From Melastoma dodecandrum (lineage: Eukaryota > Streptophyta > Magnoliopsida > Myrtales > Melastomataceae), in NCBI GenBank assembly GCA_029817715.1, contig JARUPY010000505.1, positions 124,001 through 188,000 on the forward strand: DNA of 64,000 nt, read 5' to 3'. The notes beneath the pieces are model-generated. The model was not told the origin of the DNA and searched no databases. It saw only the letters and a list, made by a program, of their open reading frames with translations. A program made the translations under genes and the position numbers. Positions 35,262 through 46,821 of the stretch are shown here, in pieces; the stretch's first letter is position 1, and each line of letters begins with the position of its first letter.

Positions 35262-35730
35262 TGTGGTATCAGAGCAACCGTACGTCGATTTGGGATCGAT
35301 TTCTTGAAATTAATTTATCGTTCTGATTTAGGTTTTTTCAATTTTAGGGTTCGTCGTTTGAATTTCTAATCTGACGAATCACTGCCTTCGCTTTTACGGG
35401 TTTATAGATCCTAGATTGGGATATGGCTTACAATTTTAATTATTTCTTAGAAAAGAAAAATCGACACCAAAGTTGAAATCCAGATTGGATTTTTTTTTTT
35501 TTTGGGGTCTGTACTGTTGAAAACGTTAAATCGTTTGGTTCACAGACGTAAGAGTAGGATTTAAGTTTCCATAGACCCACGGGATGTGGATTTGCAAACC
35601 TAAATTTAAAATAATAATAATAGAATCTAGAGAGGATCTGTGGGTTTACAAAAGGAACAAATAAAAAAAAAAGGGTAAATGTATATTTCGATTTATCTAT
35701 ATATATATATATATATACCTCTTCTCATCG

Positions 35731-35850
35731 TTGAAAGATTGTAAACATATCAATTTCAAAAAAAAAAAAATGAATTAATGCTAGATAATATTCAAAGATT
35801 GTAAACATATCAATTTCAAGAAAAATGAATTAATGCTAGATAGTATTCAC
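35731..35850 (+). repeat. ~60 bp tandem duplication in the element interior
   Basis: The phrase AAAGATTGTAAACATATCAA...GAATTAATGCTAGATA occurs twice in a row, differing mainly in the length of an A-run. Confidence 0.8.
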
Positions 35851-36719
35851 CTGGGATTTTGATTTGGTGCGAGTCTTTAGGATCATTTCTTTAAAAAGAA
35901 AATGGCCCAGGGATCTGGAATTAGGGAATTATTTATTTTTTCGGTCAAAATCTTTACCATAGATTTGATATTCATATTTATTACTTATTTTATTGTCGGT
36001 GAATATAAAAAATCTTTTGGCGATAAATATGAAGGTAATATTTAAATTTAAAATATTTATTTATTATCTTCTAATTAAATCTCCCATAATTTTTAATGCC
36101 AATAGAAGACCGATAACAAGTCTTTTGGTGTTTTGCGATAAAACATATAATATTATGAAGATTACGTGAATTAATGTTTCTTATCCTCTGTTTGGAGTTT
36201 TCTTGGTAAATTAATACAAAGGCACACTTGTTGGTTTGGGTGGAGATTCTCTAAGATTTTTATATTCCTGGGCATCTTATTGTCCCTCACGTTGGCTGAC
36301 ATAGATTAATAATAATGTTATAACATAGATGGGTGAAGAGTTGTCCTAGTTGTGGGAGGAGTCTTTTGGTCAATTATAAATTCCTAATCGGAGAATGGCC
36401 ATTTGACATAATCAAATGAACAAATTTGGGGTTTTGCCAAAATAAACTATAATCCATCTATTTCGAAGTCTCTGAGTGGGGTTGGCAAAACAACCCAACT
36501 GATTTTTGGTGATGCAAAATGATTCATTGCTCTAATTTAAGTTAGCACCCAAAAGCTCATCTCGACAAGTGACTTATGGCAACTAAGTTAGGTTTTCCAG
36601 TCAATCTGAAATAGCTTTCGGTTGCACAAGTCATAGCCTAATCCATTCTTATGGGTTAGCATTTAGATGGGCAGCTAAAATCGTTCACTCAAGAGCAAAC
36701 TTTTTCTTCTCTATTTCAA

Positions 36720-37230
36720 TCGATGAGTTTACGTCCCTGGTTTGTGTGGGTTTGCTATACGTCTCACTTTCCTCTTTGTCCCCTGTTCTCGGTTCGGTGG
36801 CCTCCATCTCCGTTTGTTCATGACAATTTGAACACCTGTGTTGTGTGTGGTGTTCGAGTGTACATTTCGCCCCTTTTTCCTTTCTATTCTCTCTTGCTCT
36901 GTTCTCTGTGATTGCATCTCTGTCGAGTCGCGTGAGCGTCCTGTTGCCATCGGGGTCTGCGAGTCCTATCCTTAGGATGAGTTAGGCCTAGAACCGTGCC
37001 TCCCTATCGTCTGTCTGCTTGTGAAGCTGGCATGTGTATGAGGTGGAGGTCGATCCCACTGTTACTACGGTGCGTACCCTGCTGAGATGTCAGAGGAGTG
37101 CGGGGAGGTAATGCTACCCGCGGTTATTACCTGCTCTGATTTCCCGGGCGTCCGGAGGAGAGGGTGGGGACGTACTACAGTGGTCCTAACACCTTGTGGA
37201 AGTATTAATATGGTGAATATAAAGTGAAAC
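36720..37230 (+). repeat. captured fragment related to the 29.4-31.9 kb insertion
   Basis: This part of the element's interior is the reverse complement, with changes, of segments at about 30,830-30,960 (CTGTTCTCGGT..., GAACACCTGTG) and 29,870-30,240 (TTCCCGGGCGT, GTGGGGACG, GGAGGTAA). The order is kept but intervening DNA is missing. It therefore looks like a shortened copy of that other element trapped inside this one. Confidence 0.65.
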
Positions 37231-37909
37231 TAGGTGACCCTATGACTCTGAAAAGGGGACTCTGCTGGTTTGATTTTAGGTTGGTTGGGCTTAGTTGATT
37301 TACTAAACAAGATGAGTATATGAGTAACAAAAGCTTTATTGAATTTGATTGATTGGGACCAGTATTCTTTCATCGTCACTAGTTTTTCTGCATTAGTGGT
37401 TACTTGCTAAATAGATTTTGATTTTAAAATCATATGATATGAAGTGAAATTTTGATTTTCATTTCTAAGTGTAGGACAATTATGAAATTTTGGTTATCGA
37501 AGATAACATAAGCCGAGACATTTATTGGGACTCAGTCATTATGATGTGAAGTATACTATGTCGGCTGTGAAATGATACGTTAAACGAGAAACCTTTATCC
37601 CTATAAGTATATTTTATCCCTATAATTGCCTTGAGCTTTTAGGATAAAATCTATTATTTAATAGAGTCAACATGTAGTTATTCTTTTGATGTAGTTTAAA
37701 ACATTACTCTCTTAGAAGGTGTGTAAATACACCAAAAGTGTTTGAAAGATTTATAATACCTAGAGAGTAAGTAAATTTATCAACTATGGTTGTTATTCGA
37801 TTTGAGACTCTTATGAACCATTATTTGACTCGTTGGCCTAAGTTGGCATACATAAGATAATTGTGTGCATAATTATGTGAGCAAATGGGGTTACTTCGTA
37901 TTTGTGCTG

Positions 37910-38725
37910 TAAGCGTTTGGCTGCCAAAGTGGCTCGTTTACAGTGACTGGCGACGTGCTTCATGGGCACGTGCATCCGGGTGAGTTATTTTTGATTTGTG
38001 CTCCGGTTGTTTGGCTGTCAAAGTGGCCCAGCCAGAGTGACAGCTGAAAGTTTCTTACAATCGCACGTGTTCTCAACAAGTGAGAAGTCTCATATTTGTG
38101 CTTTGAGTGTTTGGTTACCAAAGTGACTCACTTAGAGTGACAGGTGAAATATTCTAAATCTTGTTGAGGGTATGTTCGGAGACTTGGGTGTACTGGTGTA
38201 GGGACCTTTCTGCCCAAAGGTGTCTGGTTCTTACATTTGGTGCATTTCGAGTATTTCTGAGGAGATCATTCGTGTTGGTCTCTATTTGATAGTCGTTATA
38301 CTATCGGTTGCTCACTGGTTCATATATAAATAGTCTCTTTTAATTTGATTAAAATGATAAAGATTTAAAAGTCTTGAATTGATTTGTATAAGATAGTAAA
38401 TCTTACATATCAACGTTAATTTCATGAGTATGTCACTTTGTTTGCTTGTGAGCTATACAAGGTTTTACGAGCATCACAGAGTTGGGATATTTCACATGAT
38501 GATACGGGCGCTTGGTTGCCAAAGTGACTCGCTCGTTGAGATCCGTGAAATCCTTTTGTATGAATGTTACACTAATTGAAAGTGTATGTAATTTGTTTTG
38601 AAATATTTCGTAGTATTCAACTCGATTGTCGAGTTGGGTGGGAAAGGTTTAATAAGCATCCCGGGATTGGGAGATTTCACATGATGATACAGGTGTTTGG
38701 TCGCCAAAGCGACTCGCTTGTAGAG
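37910..38725 (+). repeat. five spaced hairpin units in the element interior
   Basis: Units built on GTTTGGCTGCCAAAGTGGCTC occur near 37,916, 38,008, 38,108, 38,510 and 38,698. The TTTGG and CCAAA arms pair, with variable loops (ctg, ctgt, tta, ttg, tcg). A second conserved phrase (AGAGTGACAG or GAGATCCGTG) follows each. Confidence 0.65.
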
Positions 38726-39469
38726 ATCCGTGGAGTCGCTTATGTGATATGTGTTGTGGAGTTTGTAACATCTGTAGAGCTTAATGTTGACACAACCAAG
38801 GATTGAAAGCCCTGAGTGCCTTGAGTAGTCATGTTTTAATAAACTTGTGGGAGTTTTTGGATTTTGATTATATGTTAGATCAGTGGGAGCTCCTCAACTT
38901 AATCATTTGATTGCTTTCATTAGTTGAAGATTTTGTTAAGGCTCATGAGAGCATTGTTCAACATAAAGTTATATTGAGTTGTCATGTTGGATGTTGAGGT
39001 TTCTTACATACACCACCCTTGCTAATTGAGTGGTGTTATTTCAAAATGACGCAGTAGATGATAAAAACACTCATATTACTCGTTGTATCGTGGGTACAAT
39101 ATTGATTGAATTATATCCAAGAGGAATACCATGTGGGGCCTAGCGAGCCCATATTGTTGTTATACGTGGAATGTATTTTGATTTGCTCGGTTCATGGGAG
39201 CCTTATATCCATGTCTTGTTTGATAGACATGATTATTAAACTGTGGTATTTGGAATATGCCTTGTACATGTGGAATATCAGATTTGATTATGTTTGATTA
39301 TCTGATTTATTATGTGCACATTGTTAAAAGTCTTAAGATTTGGTGTCTATCTTGAGCATGACGCTTATGTCAAGTTTGTACGTCTCTGACACCAATAAAT
39401 GTTTTCACGAGATATTTATGTTTTGAGACATGTAAAGTAGTAGTACTCAATTTATTTCATCTGGCTTCC

Positions 39470-39800
39470 TTGAGGCGTAAAGTTTACGGATGATTACCCC
39501 GGTGTCACCGAGGTATAGAGGTTAAAGAGGGTATTCTCTGACCTTGGTTCAATATAAAGATGATGGATATATTTGGTTGTATCCGGGTTACAGATGATTT
39601 CTCTGGTTTCACTAAGTATTCAGGTTACAGAGATGGTTTTATCTGACTTTGTGAAACATTAAGGTTACGGAGGTAGATGATTTCATCTGGCTTTTCTGAA
39701 GCATTAAGGTTACAGATGTATACTCTGATTTCTCTGAAGTATAAAGGTTACGGATTGTGCACACCGACTTCAGAGAAATGTAAAGGTTACAGAGTCATTT
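39470..39800 (+). repeat. diverged short tandem repeats in the element interior
   Basis: A phrase of about 45-60 bp around AAGGTTACGGA/AAGGTTACAGA, TCTGACTT and TCTGAAGCATT recurs at least six times between about 39,480 and 39,795. Copies are uneven in length. Confidence 0.55.
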
Positions 39801-40287
39801 AATTTTTTGAAGAAAATCTTGAGACTTGGTGCTTGGTCTTGAGTATGACGGTTTTGTCAATATAGTTTGTCTCTTATAAAGCGCAATGCAGTTTGCGCGC
39901 ATTAAGGTTTATGAGACATTTTACAGAGCGGTTATGCTCTATTGTCTTTCTGGCTCATTATGGGCATAAGGTTGCAGAAAGATGAGGACCGACCGAAAAT
40001 AACATCATTCATATCACATTCAGGGATGTTATTTTCGGCTACACCACCACATTGACCTATTGACGTTAGTGTTGCTGGCGCTTGTGATCATGGTTGTTCA
40101 ACACCGTTAAATGGTGTGACAACGGCTATGGTTCAGTGTTAGTAGCATTGATGGTCGGGGTTGGTTTTGAGATGTTGTCTCGTATATTGTGTTTTTGCTA
40201 TGGCCATATTGTATACAGCCTAAGAGTCATTTTCAAAACTAAAATATTTTAAAAGCTTTGTAATTGATCATAGCCCAAGTGGGAGAA

Positions 40288-40833
40288 TGTTAGAATTTTA
40301 TTTTAACCTTTATTATTTTATTTTATAAAATTCTTATTGGGCTATAATCAATTACTGATTTCAGTTTTTTTTTATAAAATAGGCTGTATTACGATATATG
40401 AGACAATGCATGATAGCCCCTTTTGGTTTTGGGTGATTTATGGGCTTTTGCGACATCTCGGTTTTTTGTTATTGATGTGGGCTGGACGGCATTCGGTGTA
40501 GGCCCAGTGTGTTGACGTAAGCCCGTGATGGAAGGGCCCGTCACACTTTATATTAACAAGTGCTAGGTCCCCTCTCCCACTTGTCCTAACCCTAATAGAG
40601 GTGCTCCATCGGCCGTCGGCAAGCCAGGGAGAGGAAGACCTAGATCACCGACTTCACCTTGTATTTTGCAGATCTCGTTGGGCAATGATTCTGGAATATG
40701 GATTGTGTTAAAGGATTGAAAATCGGATTATTATAAAGGTACGTTAGTGCCAGGTATGTGACTCTGTTTTCCGCACTTTATCGTGTCCTAAATTCGATTG
40801 CGGTGATCCTGGATTGGATTGATTATTCTTACA
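40288..40833 (+). repeat. right LTR of the 34.7-40.8 kb element
   Basis: 546 bp, with no difference seen from the left LTR, including the length of a nine-T run. It is followed by the target duplication TATAC. Confidence 0.93.
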
Positions 40834-40967
40834 TATACGTGAATCCCCTAGGTCTGAGGCTCTAGAGAATATCCTCGGCAAAACTAAATCGTCGATCGTT
40901 TGATGAAAGAATGCTCCTATTGGGTAGGAGACATTCTATCGAGAACTATCGAGAATCCTAAAGAATC

Positions 40968-41498
40968 CTATTTCATAGTTGATGAAAAACTATCGAGAAC
41001 TTCATTCACGAAGTAAAGACAGCACTGACCACCTCGTGAGTTACTTAAATTTTGAGACTTTCTAACGGAATGTGCGTTTGATGGAGCGAATGCCTTCCAT
41101 GTTTGGGCTGACCAGTCATCGGGGAATTGGTAATGCTCGAAACGAAGGCGGCAGTCGGGTTGCCTCAACCGTGCAGCATCGGTAAACCCGCAGCGCGCGG
41201 TGATCTGATTGTCTGTATACTCCAAGCAGTTAGTGCACTCATCCGGCAACATTTTACCATTGCATTCTGCGAACCCATAGTACCTGTTTAAAGAAAAGTG
41301 TAGGCGGTTATCCTTAAATTGGGTGTTCCAAACCAACACATTGATCAGATACAACAAGTCCCCCAACTCTTCGCTCCCTATATCATAGATTTTCGTATTG
41401 CAGAATCCCGCGAAATCCTCGCCATTCACGGAGCCTAATGAACAAATTATCACAACGGCAATGTTCGGCGTAGCGAGAAGCCACTTTATTGAAGTCAT
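40968..41498 (-). CDS. type C DUF26 / ginkbilobin-like secreted protein with C-terminal extension
   Basis: The frame starts at MTSIKWLLATPNIAVVIICS (41,498), just downstream of a TATA box (41,576-41,585). The signal peptide is followed by EDFAGFCNTK and a DUF26 domain (ECNGKMLPDECTNC). In the two relatives translation stops right after FP(D/V)(N/D)W; here TGA has become TCA (one base), adding 43 residues before the next stop at 40,968. The added tail has two adjacent cysteines and no known domain. All three Gnk2 sugar-binding equivalents (Asn in FCNT, Arg in AAR, Glu in RFEH) are present, which is not true of the other members here. A longer frame upstream of the TATA box is not used. It is possibly functional, though the tail may affect folding. 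Confidence 0.75.
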   Translation of the reverse strand: MTSIKWLLATPNIAVVIICSLGSVNGEDFAGFCNTKIYDIGSEELGDLLYLINVLVWNTQFKDNRLHFSLNRYYGFAECNGKMLPDECTNCLEYTDNQITARCGFTDAARLRQPDCRLRFEHYQFPDDWSAQTWKAFAPSNAHSVRKSQNLSNSRGGQCCLYFVNEVLDSFSSTMK

Positions 41499-41575
41499 CT
41501 TTTCATGATACTCAAATGACAGAAACGGTGCCACACCTGCGATTGTACATACCAAGCCACTCCGAGTGAACCCCC

Positions 41576-41585
41576 TTATATATAT
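41576..41585 (-). promoter_or_regulatory. TATA box of the 41 kb DUF26 gene
   Basis: The minus strand reads TATATATAAGGGG about 78 bp before the ATG, at the same place as in the 33.8 kb gene. Confidence 0.65.
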
Positions 41586-41627
41586 GCACGTAGCGGGAAG
41601 CGAGTACAACCATTGTGACACAGTCAC

Positions 41628-42668
41628 TTAGCTAAAATCAGCATATTCTGAGTTTGCGTGAGCACCAAACAATGAACTACAGGGCAGAGTTCGGACTTCT
41701 GATTGGGCCAAACAATTGTTTGCGGCCCGGCCCATTATGGCCCAATTTCAAGAGAGCATTAGAAGTTTGATTGCAGACACAAACTTTCCTTTGAAAGGAA
41801 TATTTATTTCTCCCCTCACAACAATTAAGGACATCCCACTGAAATAAGCATTTTCCAAACACTCACACTAGCCTAATACTTCCCCGTTAGTTACAAAAAG
41901 TGACGCACCGGTTCAGATACAAAATACTATCATTATCACCTAATAGCTTAATCTTTTAGGTCAAACGGTAAGTTAGATATAAAATATAAACTAAGCGTTC
42001 ACCTAATAGCTCAAACGGTAAGTTAGATATAAAATATAAACTAAGCGTTTACCTAATAGCTAGCTTTTAGGTTCAACAATGTTCGCCGTAAAGAAATTAA
42101 AGAGCAAAAGAAAGAGAAGAAATTACTATTTACATTTGAAGAACATAGTTTTATATAAACACAGCCATGACAAAATTAAGAGAAGCAATGAACCTATCCA
42201 GACGTATATAGTTATAATTTACACTTACAATTTGGTATGCAAAATTTACATTGCTCGTGGCTATTAGTCGGATGTTTTGTACTAAATTAAGAGACGCAAT
42301 GAACCTATTCAGACTCATATGGTATGTGATGGCCAGATTTTATACACCACAACACCATTGTTGTTGGACAAGTTTCGACGAAACGAGCGCTTACATGTGC
42401 GAGAAAGGTTACCCCAATATTGAAAGTATAGGTTGAAGCACAAGTCGTTTGCGCGGAATCGGCCTCGATCTCCTTTCAATGGTAACTATGATCTGTGAAA
42501 TTTAAACACTCTATAGTCTGTCAAAAGTATTCCATAACAAGGCAAATCTCAAAAGGTATCTATGCAGGAGTGCTAAAATTGATGAATTAGGGAAGATTGT
42601 ATTTAACTTTACCATTAGGAATTAGCAACGATTAATTATAATATCACGAGCGGATCCGTGAATTTTCG
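41628..42668. other. intergenic DNA
   Basis: It includes the upstream flank shared with the other type C genes (to about 41,880), then AT-rich DNA. No gene is recognised. Confidence 0.5.
41961..42060. repeat. 50 bp direct tandem duplication
   Basis: TCAAACGGTAAGTTAGATAT... ending ACCTAATAGC is present twice back to back (41,961-42,010 and 42,011-42,060), nearly identical. Confidence 0.85.
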
Positions 42669-42681
42669 CGTGTATATATAC
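42669..42681 (+). promoter_or_regulatory. TATA-like box of the type I MADS gene
   Basis: GTGTATATATACG lies about 110 bp before the ATG, in an otherwise ordinary AT-rich stretch. Confidence 0.5.
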
Positions 42682-42785
42682 GCTGTTCGCCGCGGCCATG
42701 CATACGTTGATTGCATTTTCGCTCTAGTGTAGCTGTCCTTTTTGTTAGTAAAGAGATCTTGCTGTAATTCTTCGAAAGTTTCGCG

Positions 42786-43325
42786 ATGGGAGGAAAGACG
42801 ACAAGGGGTCGCCGGAAGGTAGAAATGAAGCCGATTGAGAACAAAAGTGACAGGCTGGTGACGTTCTCCAAGCGCAGGGCCGGCATCTACAGGAAAGCCA
42901 ACGAGCTGGCTGTGCTTTGCCATGTTAATCTTGCCATCGTCATCTTCTCTCCCTCGGGTAAGCCTTTTGCTTTCGCCAGCCCTTCGTTTTATTCAATCGT
43001 GCATCGCTTCACGGGGCGGAATCCGTCGCGGGAGGATCTCCCCAACGGTCTTCCCTCCATCAATCGGGAAGAAGCAACACGACGGAACGAGGAGTTCAAT
43101 GAACTTAAAGCCCTTGTGGGAAGTAGAAAGGTTCGGGAGAAGGAGGTCAGACTGAAAACCAGGGAGAAGAGAGCAAAAGGTTGGTGGGACGATCCCGTCA
43201 ATGATCTCACCAGAGACGGTGTCCACAACCTAGTCCGTGCTTATTCGGAACTTCAAAAGGCACTGGACTTGATCATAGCAAATCGTGGCGGCAGAGCGTC
43301 CTTGTCTGGCCGCATGGATCCCTGA
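42786..43325 (+). CDS. type I (M-alpha) MADS-box protein, AGL62-like
   Basis: This is a single-exon frame of 179 aa. Residues about 6-70 form a MADS domain (RGRRKVEMKPIENKSDRLVT ... FSKRRAGIYRKANELAVLC). The lack of introns and of a K domain, the PIENKSDR and FSPSGKPFAF phrases and HRF after the domain fit the M-alpha group with AGL62/AGL61. AGL62-type proteins act in the nucleus of the central cell and endosperm, controlling endosperm cellularisation, usually as heterodimers with M-gamma partners. The C-terminal part (residues about 90-179) is charged, with predicted helical character, and shorter than AGL62 itself. A TATA-like TGTATATATACG lies near 42,670. No lesion is visible. Exact orthology cannot be decided here. 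Confidence 0.85.
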   Translation: MGGKTTRGRRKVEMKPIENKSDRLVTFSKRRAGIYRKANELAVLCHVNLAIVIFSPSGKPFAFASPSFYSIVHRFTGRNPSREDLPNGLPSINREEATRRNEEFNELKALVGSRKVREKEVRLKTREKRAKGWWDDPVNDLTRDGVHNLVRAYSELQKALDLIIANRGGRASLSGRMDP

Positions 43326-46300
43326 GAACAATCTTCTTATCCACTTGTAATTCCATCGATTACAAAATTTGTAATAGAACTAATTATACTGCTATTTAGT
43401 CCCAAGACGAGATTATTGCATGTACAAAGACGTCACATTCTTACAGATGAATAAGATAAGATGCACCCGAGTTGAGACAACAAACATGGTTGGAATAAAA
43501 AACAGGCAGAAGAGGATAGCCCCTTCTTCAAAGATCGCCGCAATCGAATTCGTAAAGAACATTCGGGTCCCACGCATCTCCATCAACCTGTCGCACTTCA
43601 AAGAGCCTCGTCTACATTTCGTTAAAGTAAGTAGTAAGTGGTTCCCTGTACTTATTTGTTGTGACGTGACCTCCATCAGTTCCGATTTTGGCCACTATGG
43701 CCCTCGCAAGCACCACGGCATCCTCTAGGCAGGCTGAATCTCCCAGTCCATGTAAGTGCGACATCGCAATCGCAAAATCATCATTCTAAAGAATGATCAA
43801 TTAATATAACATTTGTTTATGTCCTTTCGAGTTGATTACCAGCACACATACGGCGTGCATCGACCAAACCAGCGCCGGGTGGACCCCCGACCCGAATCTG
43901 AAACCAGCTCGGCTTTGAGACGACATAGAGTTTGATTATGCTCAAGGGAAGAACAATGTTAACCGAAGCTAAACAAAACCCATACATACACGACTTAGTC
44001 ATCGAAAGAAGAAGGACCGAAATAAGGATCACACATGACGATCCTTGTAATCTGGTACGGAAGAACTGTCCGTATGCTCTTACATTCACAATCAGATTAT
44101 ACCAAACAAACAGCATGTACGCATCTCCGATCAGCGACAAGCCAGTCGAGGCAATTGTTTCATCTTACTCAGAATCATCACACAATCATGCGCGCCGTCG
44201 GAACTCCTCGGTTGTACGATTCGAAACACTTCTTCCGATTTTCCGTCCGCCATTTCCTTTCTCCCAACTTCCATTTCTCTCAAAACATCATTGACTAGTG
44301 TTTGATTTCTTGAATGGAACGTGGAATGTAATTAAATAGACCAAAGAATGAAATGGAACGATCATTCAGTAGCTTAGGAAGGGAATGGATCAAATGAAAA
44401 ATGAGATGTCATTTCATCTCATTTCTGCTCAGACGGATCAAATTCATTCCATTTCGGCCGCGATTGAAACCAAATATCTCGATATAGATAAAATACATGA
44501 TTATGCACTCAATTTTGAGCTAACTTTCTGTTTTGTCATTAGCTTAGTTTGTCATATAATTTTGTCACTAACTTTTATTTTTTATTTAATTCTGGCTAAT
44601 CTTGAATTTCTTCTAACGAAAACCATATAAGGCCTTAATATAGTCTGACTCGTATCTTATAATATTGGTGTTTCAACCACTCAATTATTTGTCTCATAAT
44701 CCACTTTATCCATAGTAGTAGCCCCCTAATAGAACATCAATTTTCCATGTTTTTAAACAGAATCAGCGTTAACTTTGGCTTACAATTCACTTAGTTTGTC
44801 CATCAAAATTTTAAAATAAAAAAATACATGAAAGATTTCAATATTATTTCTCTTTTTTTTTTTAATTTTTTTCCTTTTCGGTGATAAAAAAGTGTTTATT
44901 AAGGTCGGTTTGGCTTAGGCACGATAAAGATCAATATTGAACAAAATCAAAATAAAAGTCGGTGACAAAATTATATAACAAATTAAATTAATGACAAAAT
45001 AAAAAGTCAACTCAAGATATTTTACCTAGGTATATTACTAATTAATGTGTTTTTCTAATTGTGCGTCCAGAAAGTGAGCAGATTATTAATGTGGAATAAG
45101 ATTTAACCACACGAAAGAACGGATATCGATCAATTTGGTGTTGCCGGCCCATATAACTTTAGGGCAGGACACATCTACTTCCACCATTTAATTTCCTATT
45201 TTTTTGTACCTTTCCTATGAACGTGACCGAAATTAAGCCACGTTATCTTTCGTTAACTAATCTTATTTATCTTTTGTGGTCCCAAATCCGGAACGTCGTG
45301 ATCATCATTTAATACATCACGTTAGTCTTTGTCTATTTATACTGAAATTTTATATCAAACATTAGACGTGATACTATATAACATCTTGTCCTACCAAATA
45401 ATACGCCAAAAATACAAATTTTTTTGGACGTTTTTCATGGATTAGTCTAAAGGCATCCATGTGGGTTGGTTTAAATGATAAATAGTTGGAAGATATATCG
45501 AGTTCGAAACTTATCATATAAACAGACCCACCCACTAAATTTAAATACCCTACCCAACATGTCTTCTTTTAGTCTTTATTTGATGAGGACATGTCCAAGT
45601 CCAAGGTCTGCGGATTTCTTCTTTCTTTCTTTTTTTTTTTGGTATTCTATAATTTTACTATTTAAGTCTTTTGGGAATGATATTCGACAATTTGGTAACA
45701 TTTTTCCTATTATGATGAATTAAGATTAGCCTTCCAAATATCCAATTGAGTTAAAAAGATATTCTACATTTCGTATTAAAAGAAAGCTTGCATGAAAATT
45801 TCTTTTTTCTCCTACTTATCCATTTTTATCAAAACTCATTTACATATTCTTGGAACAATATTCGAATATTTACTAATTTAATTGAGGATTTTACCCATCC
45901 AAATAAAAAGAAATTTCCAATTGAGGATTTTTGAAGATTTCTTTTTTTTTTTTTCTTTTTTTCTTGGGAATAAATATCCTGTCGAAAAATTCATCATTAA
46001 TTTTAGACCACACAAAATTCACAAATTACGTGCAATTCGAAAAATGTGATTAAAAAACAATTAATGCATCTTAATCCGTGTTAACGTTCCTAAAATTAAA
46101 ATTACTTTTTGTTTCTAAATGTCAGGAAATCCTAATCATCATATTCTATAAAAAAAATTAAAAAACAATTAGACTAATTTGAATACTTGACGTTTCAAAA
46201 TCGAGTTCACTAAAAAGTCGAACATGACAAATGCAAATAATGTGTACGGTCAGTTTAGAAAGGAATTTACTAAATATCCAAGACAATAGTCATAAATCGC

Positions 46301-46821
46301 CTATTTGAGTAAATAATTTTAGAAACTCTAACCTCTTGCAAATTTTTTTTAAAGTAAATATAATCCTTAATAAAAGAATGATTTTATTTTCGGTTATACT
46401 GAATAAACAATAAAAAAATTAATGATTATTTTTATAATATTAATATATTTTAAAATAAAAATATTAAATTACTAAATTTAGTAGATGACCTAAAACCCTA
46501 CTATTAAACAAAATCCATAAAAAAGAAATGGGCGGTGCGGAGAATGGCAGGAGAAGCAGTGATTCGTGGAAATCTCTCGATGCAAAGATCTTTTTGAATT
46601 CCCATTCCCACCACCATCACCATCGCCATCGCATTTCTGATCCCCTCCTGACCTGCCCTGACCTGCGCTGCACTGCCCTGCCGCTCTTACCAACCGACCC
46701 ATCATTTACTTTCCTAAGACCACACCACACCAGTCACCCACCACTCCTCTTTGTCCTAACCATATATATAAAGAAATATATTGAAGTCGAGGGGCTGATT
46801 TGGATTCATTGTATTTGAGCC
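43326..46821. other. long AT-rich intergenic stretch
   Basis: Open frames at 43,420-43,728 and 43,932-44,294 have no recognisable domain. The region 44,300-46,500 is strongly AT-rich with poly-A/T tracts and no conserved frame. 46,600-46,700 is C-rich with CATCAC repeats just upstream of the next gene and is probably its promoter or leader. Confidence 0.5.

Larger units (their letters stand above)
34716..40833 (+). mobile_element. complete non-autonomous LTR retrotransposon (6,118 bp, LARD-like)
   Basis: Two 546 bp LTRs (34,716-35,261 and 40,288-40,833) start TGTTAG, end TTACA and are identical when compared base by base. The target duplication TATAC stands at 34,711-34,715 and 40,834-40,838. 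Directly after the left LTR a primer site TGGTATCAGAGC (initiator tRNA-Met type) begins at 35,264, and a purine-rich tract (AAGTGGGAGAA) precedes the right LTR. The 5,026 bp interior has no open frame above about 80 codons and none resembling gag, protease, integrase or RT. That makes it a large retrotransposon derivative that must use proteins of another element. It sits between the 33.8 kb gene's upstream flank and the 41 kb gene's downstream flank. Confidence 0.95.

Noticed and set aside
42989..43228. Minus-strand frames over the type I MADS gene
   Set aside because: Shadows of the MADS coding sequence.
43932..44294. 120-codon plus-strand frame
   Set aside because: No domain or codon signal that I can recognise; kept as unexplained intergenic DNA.
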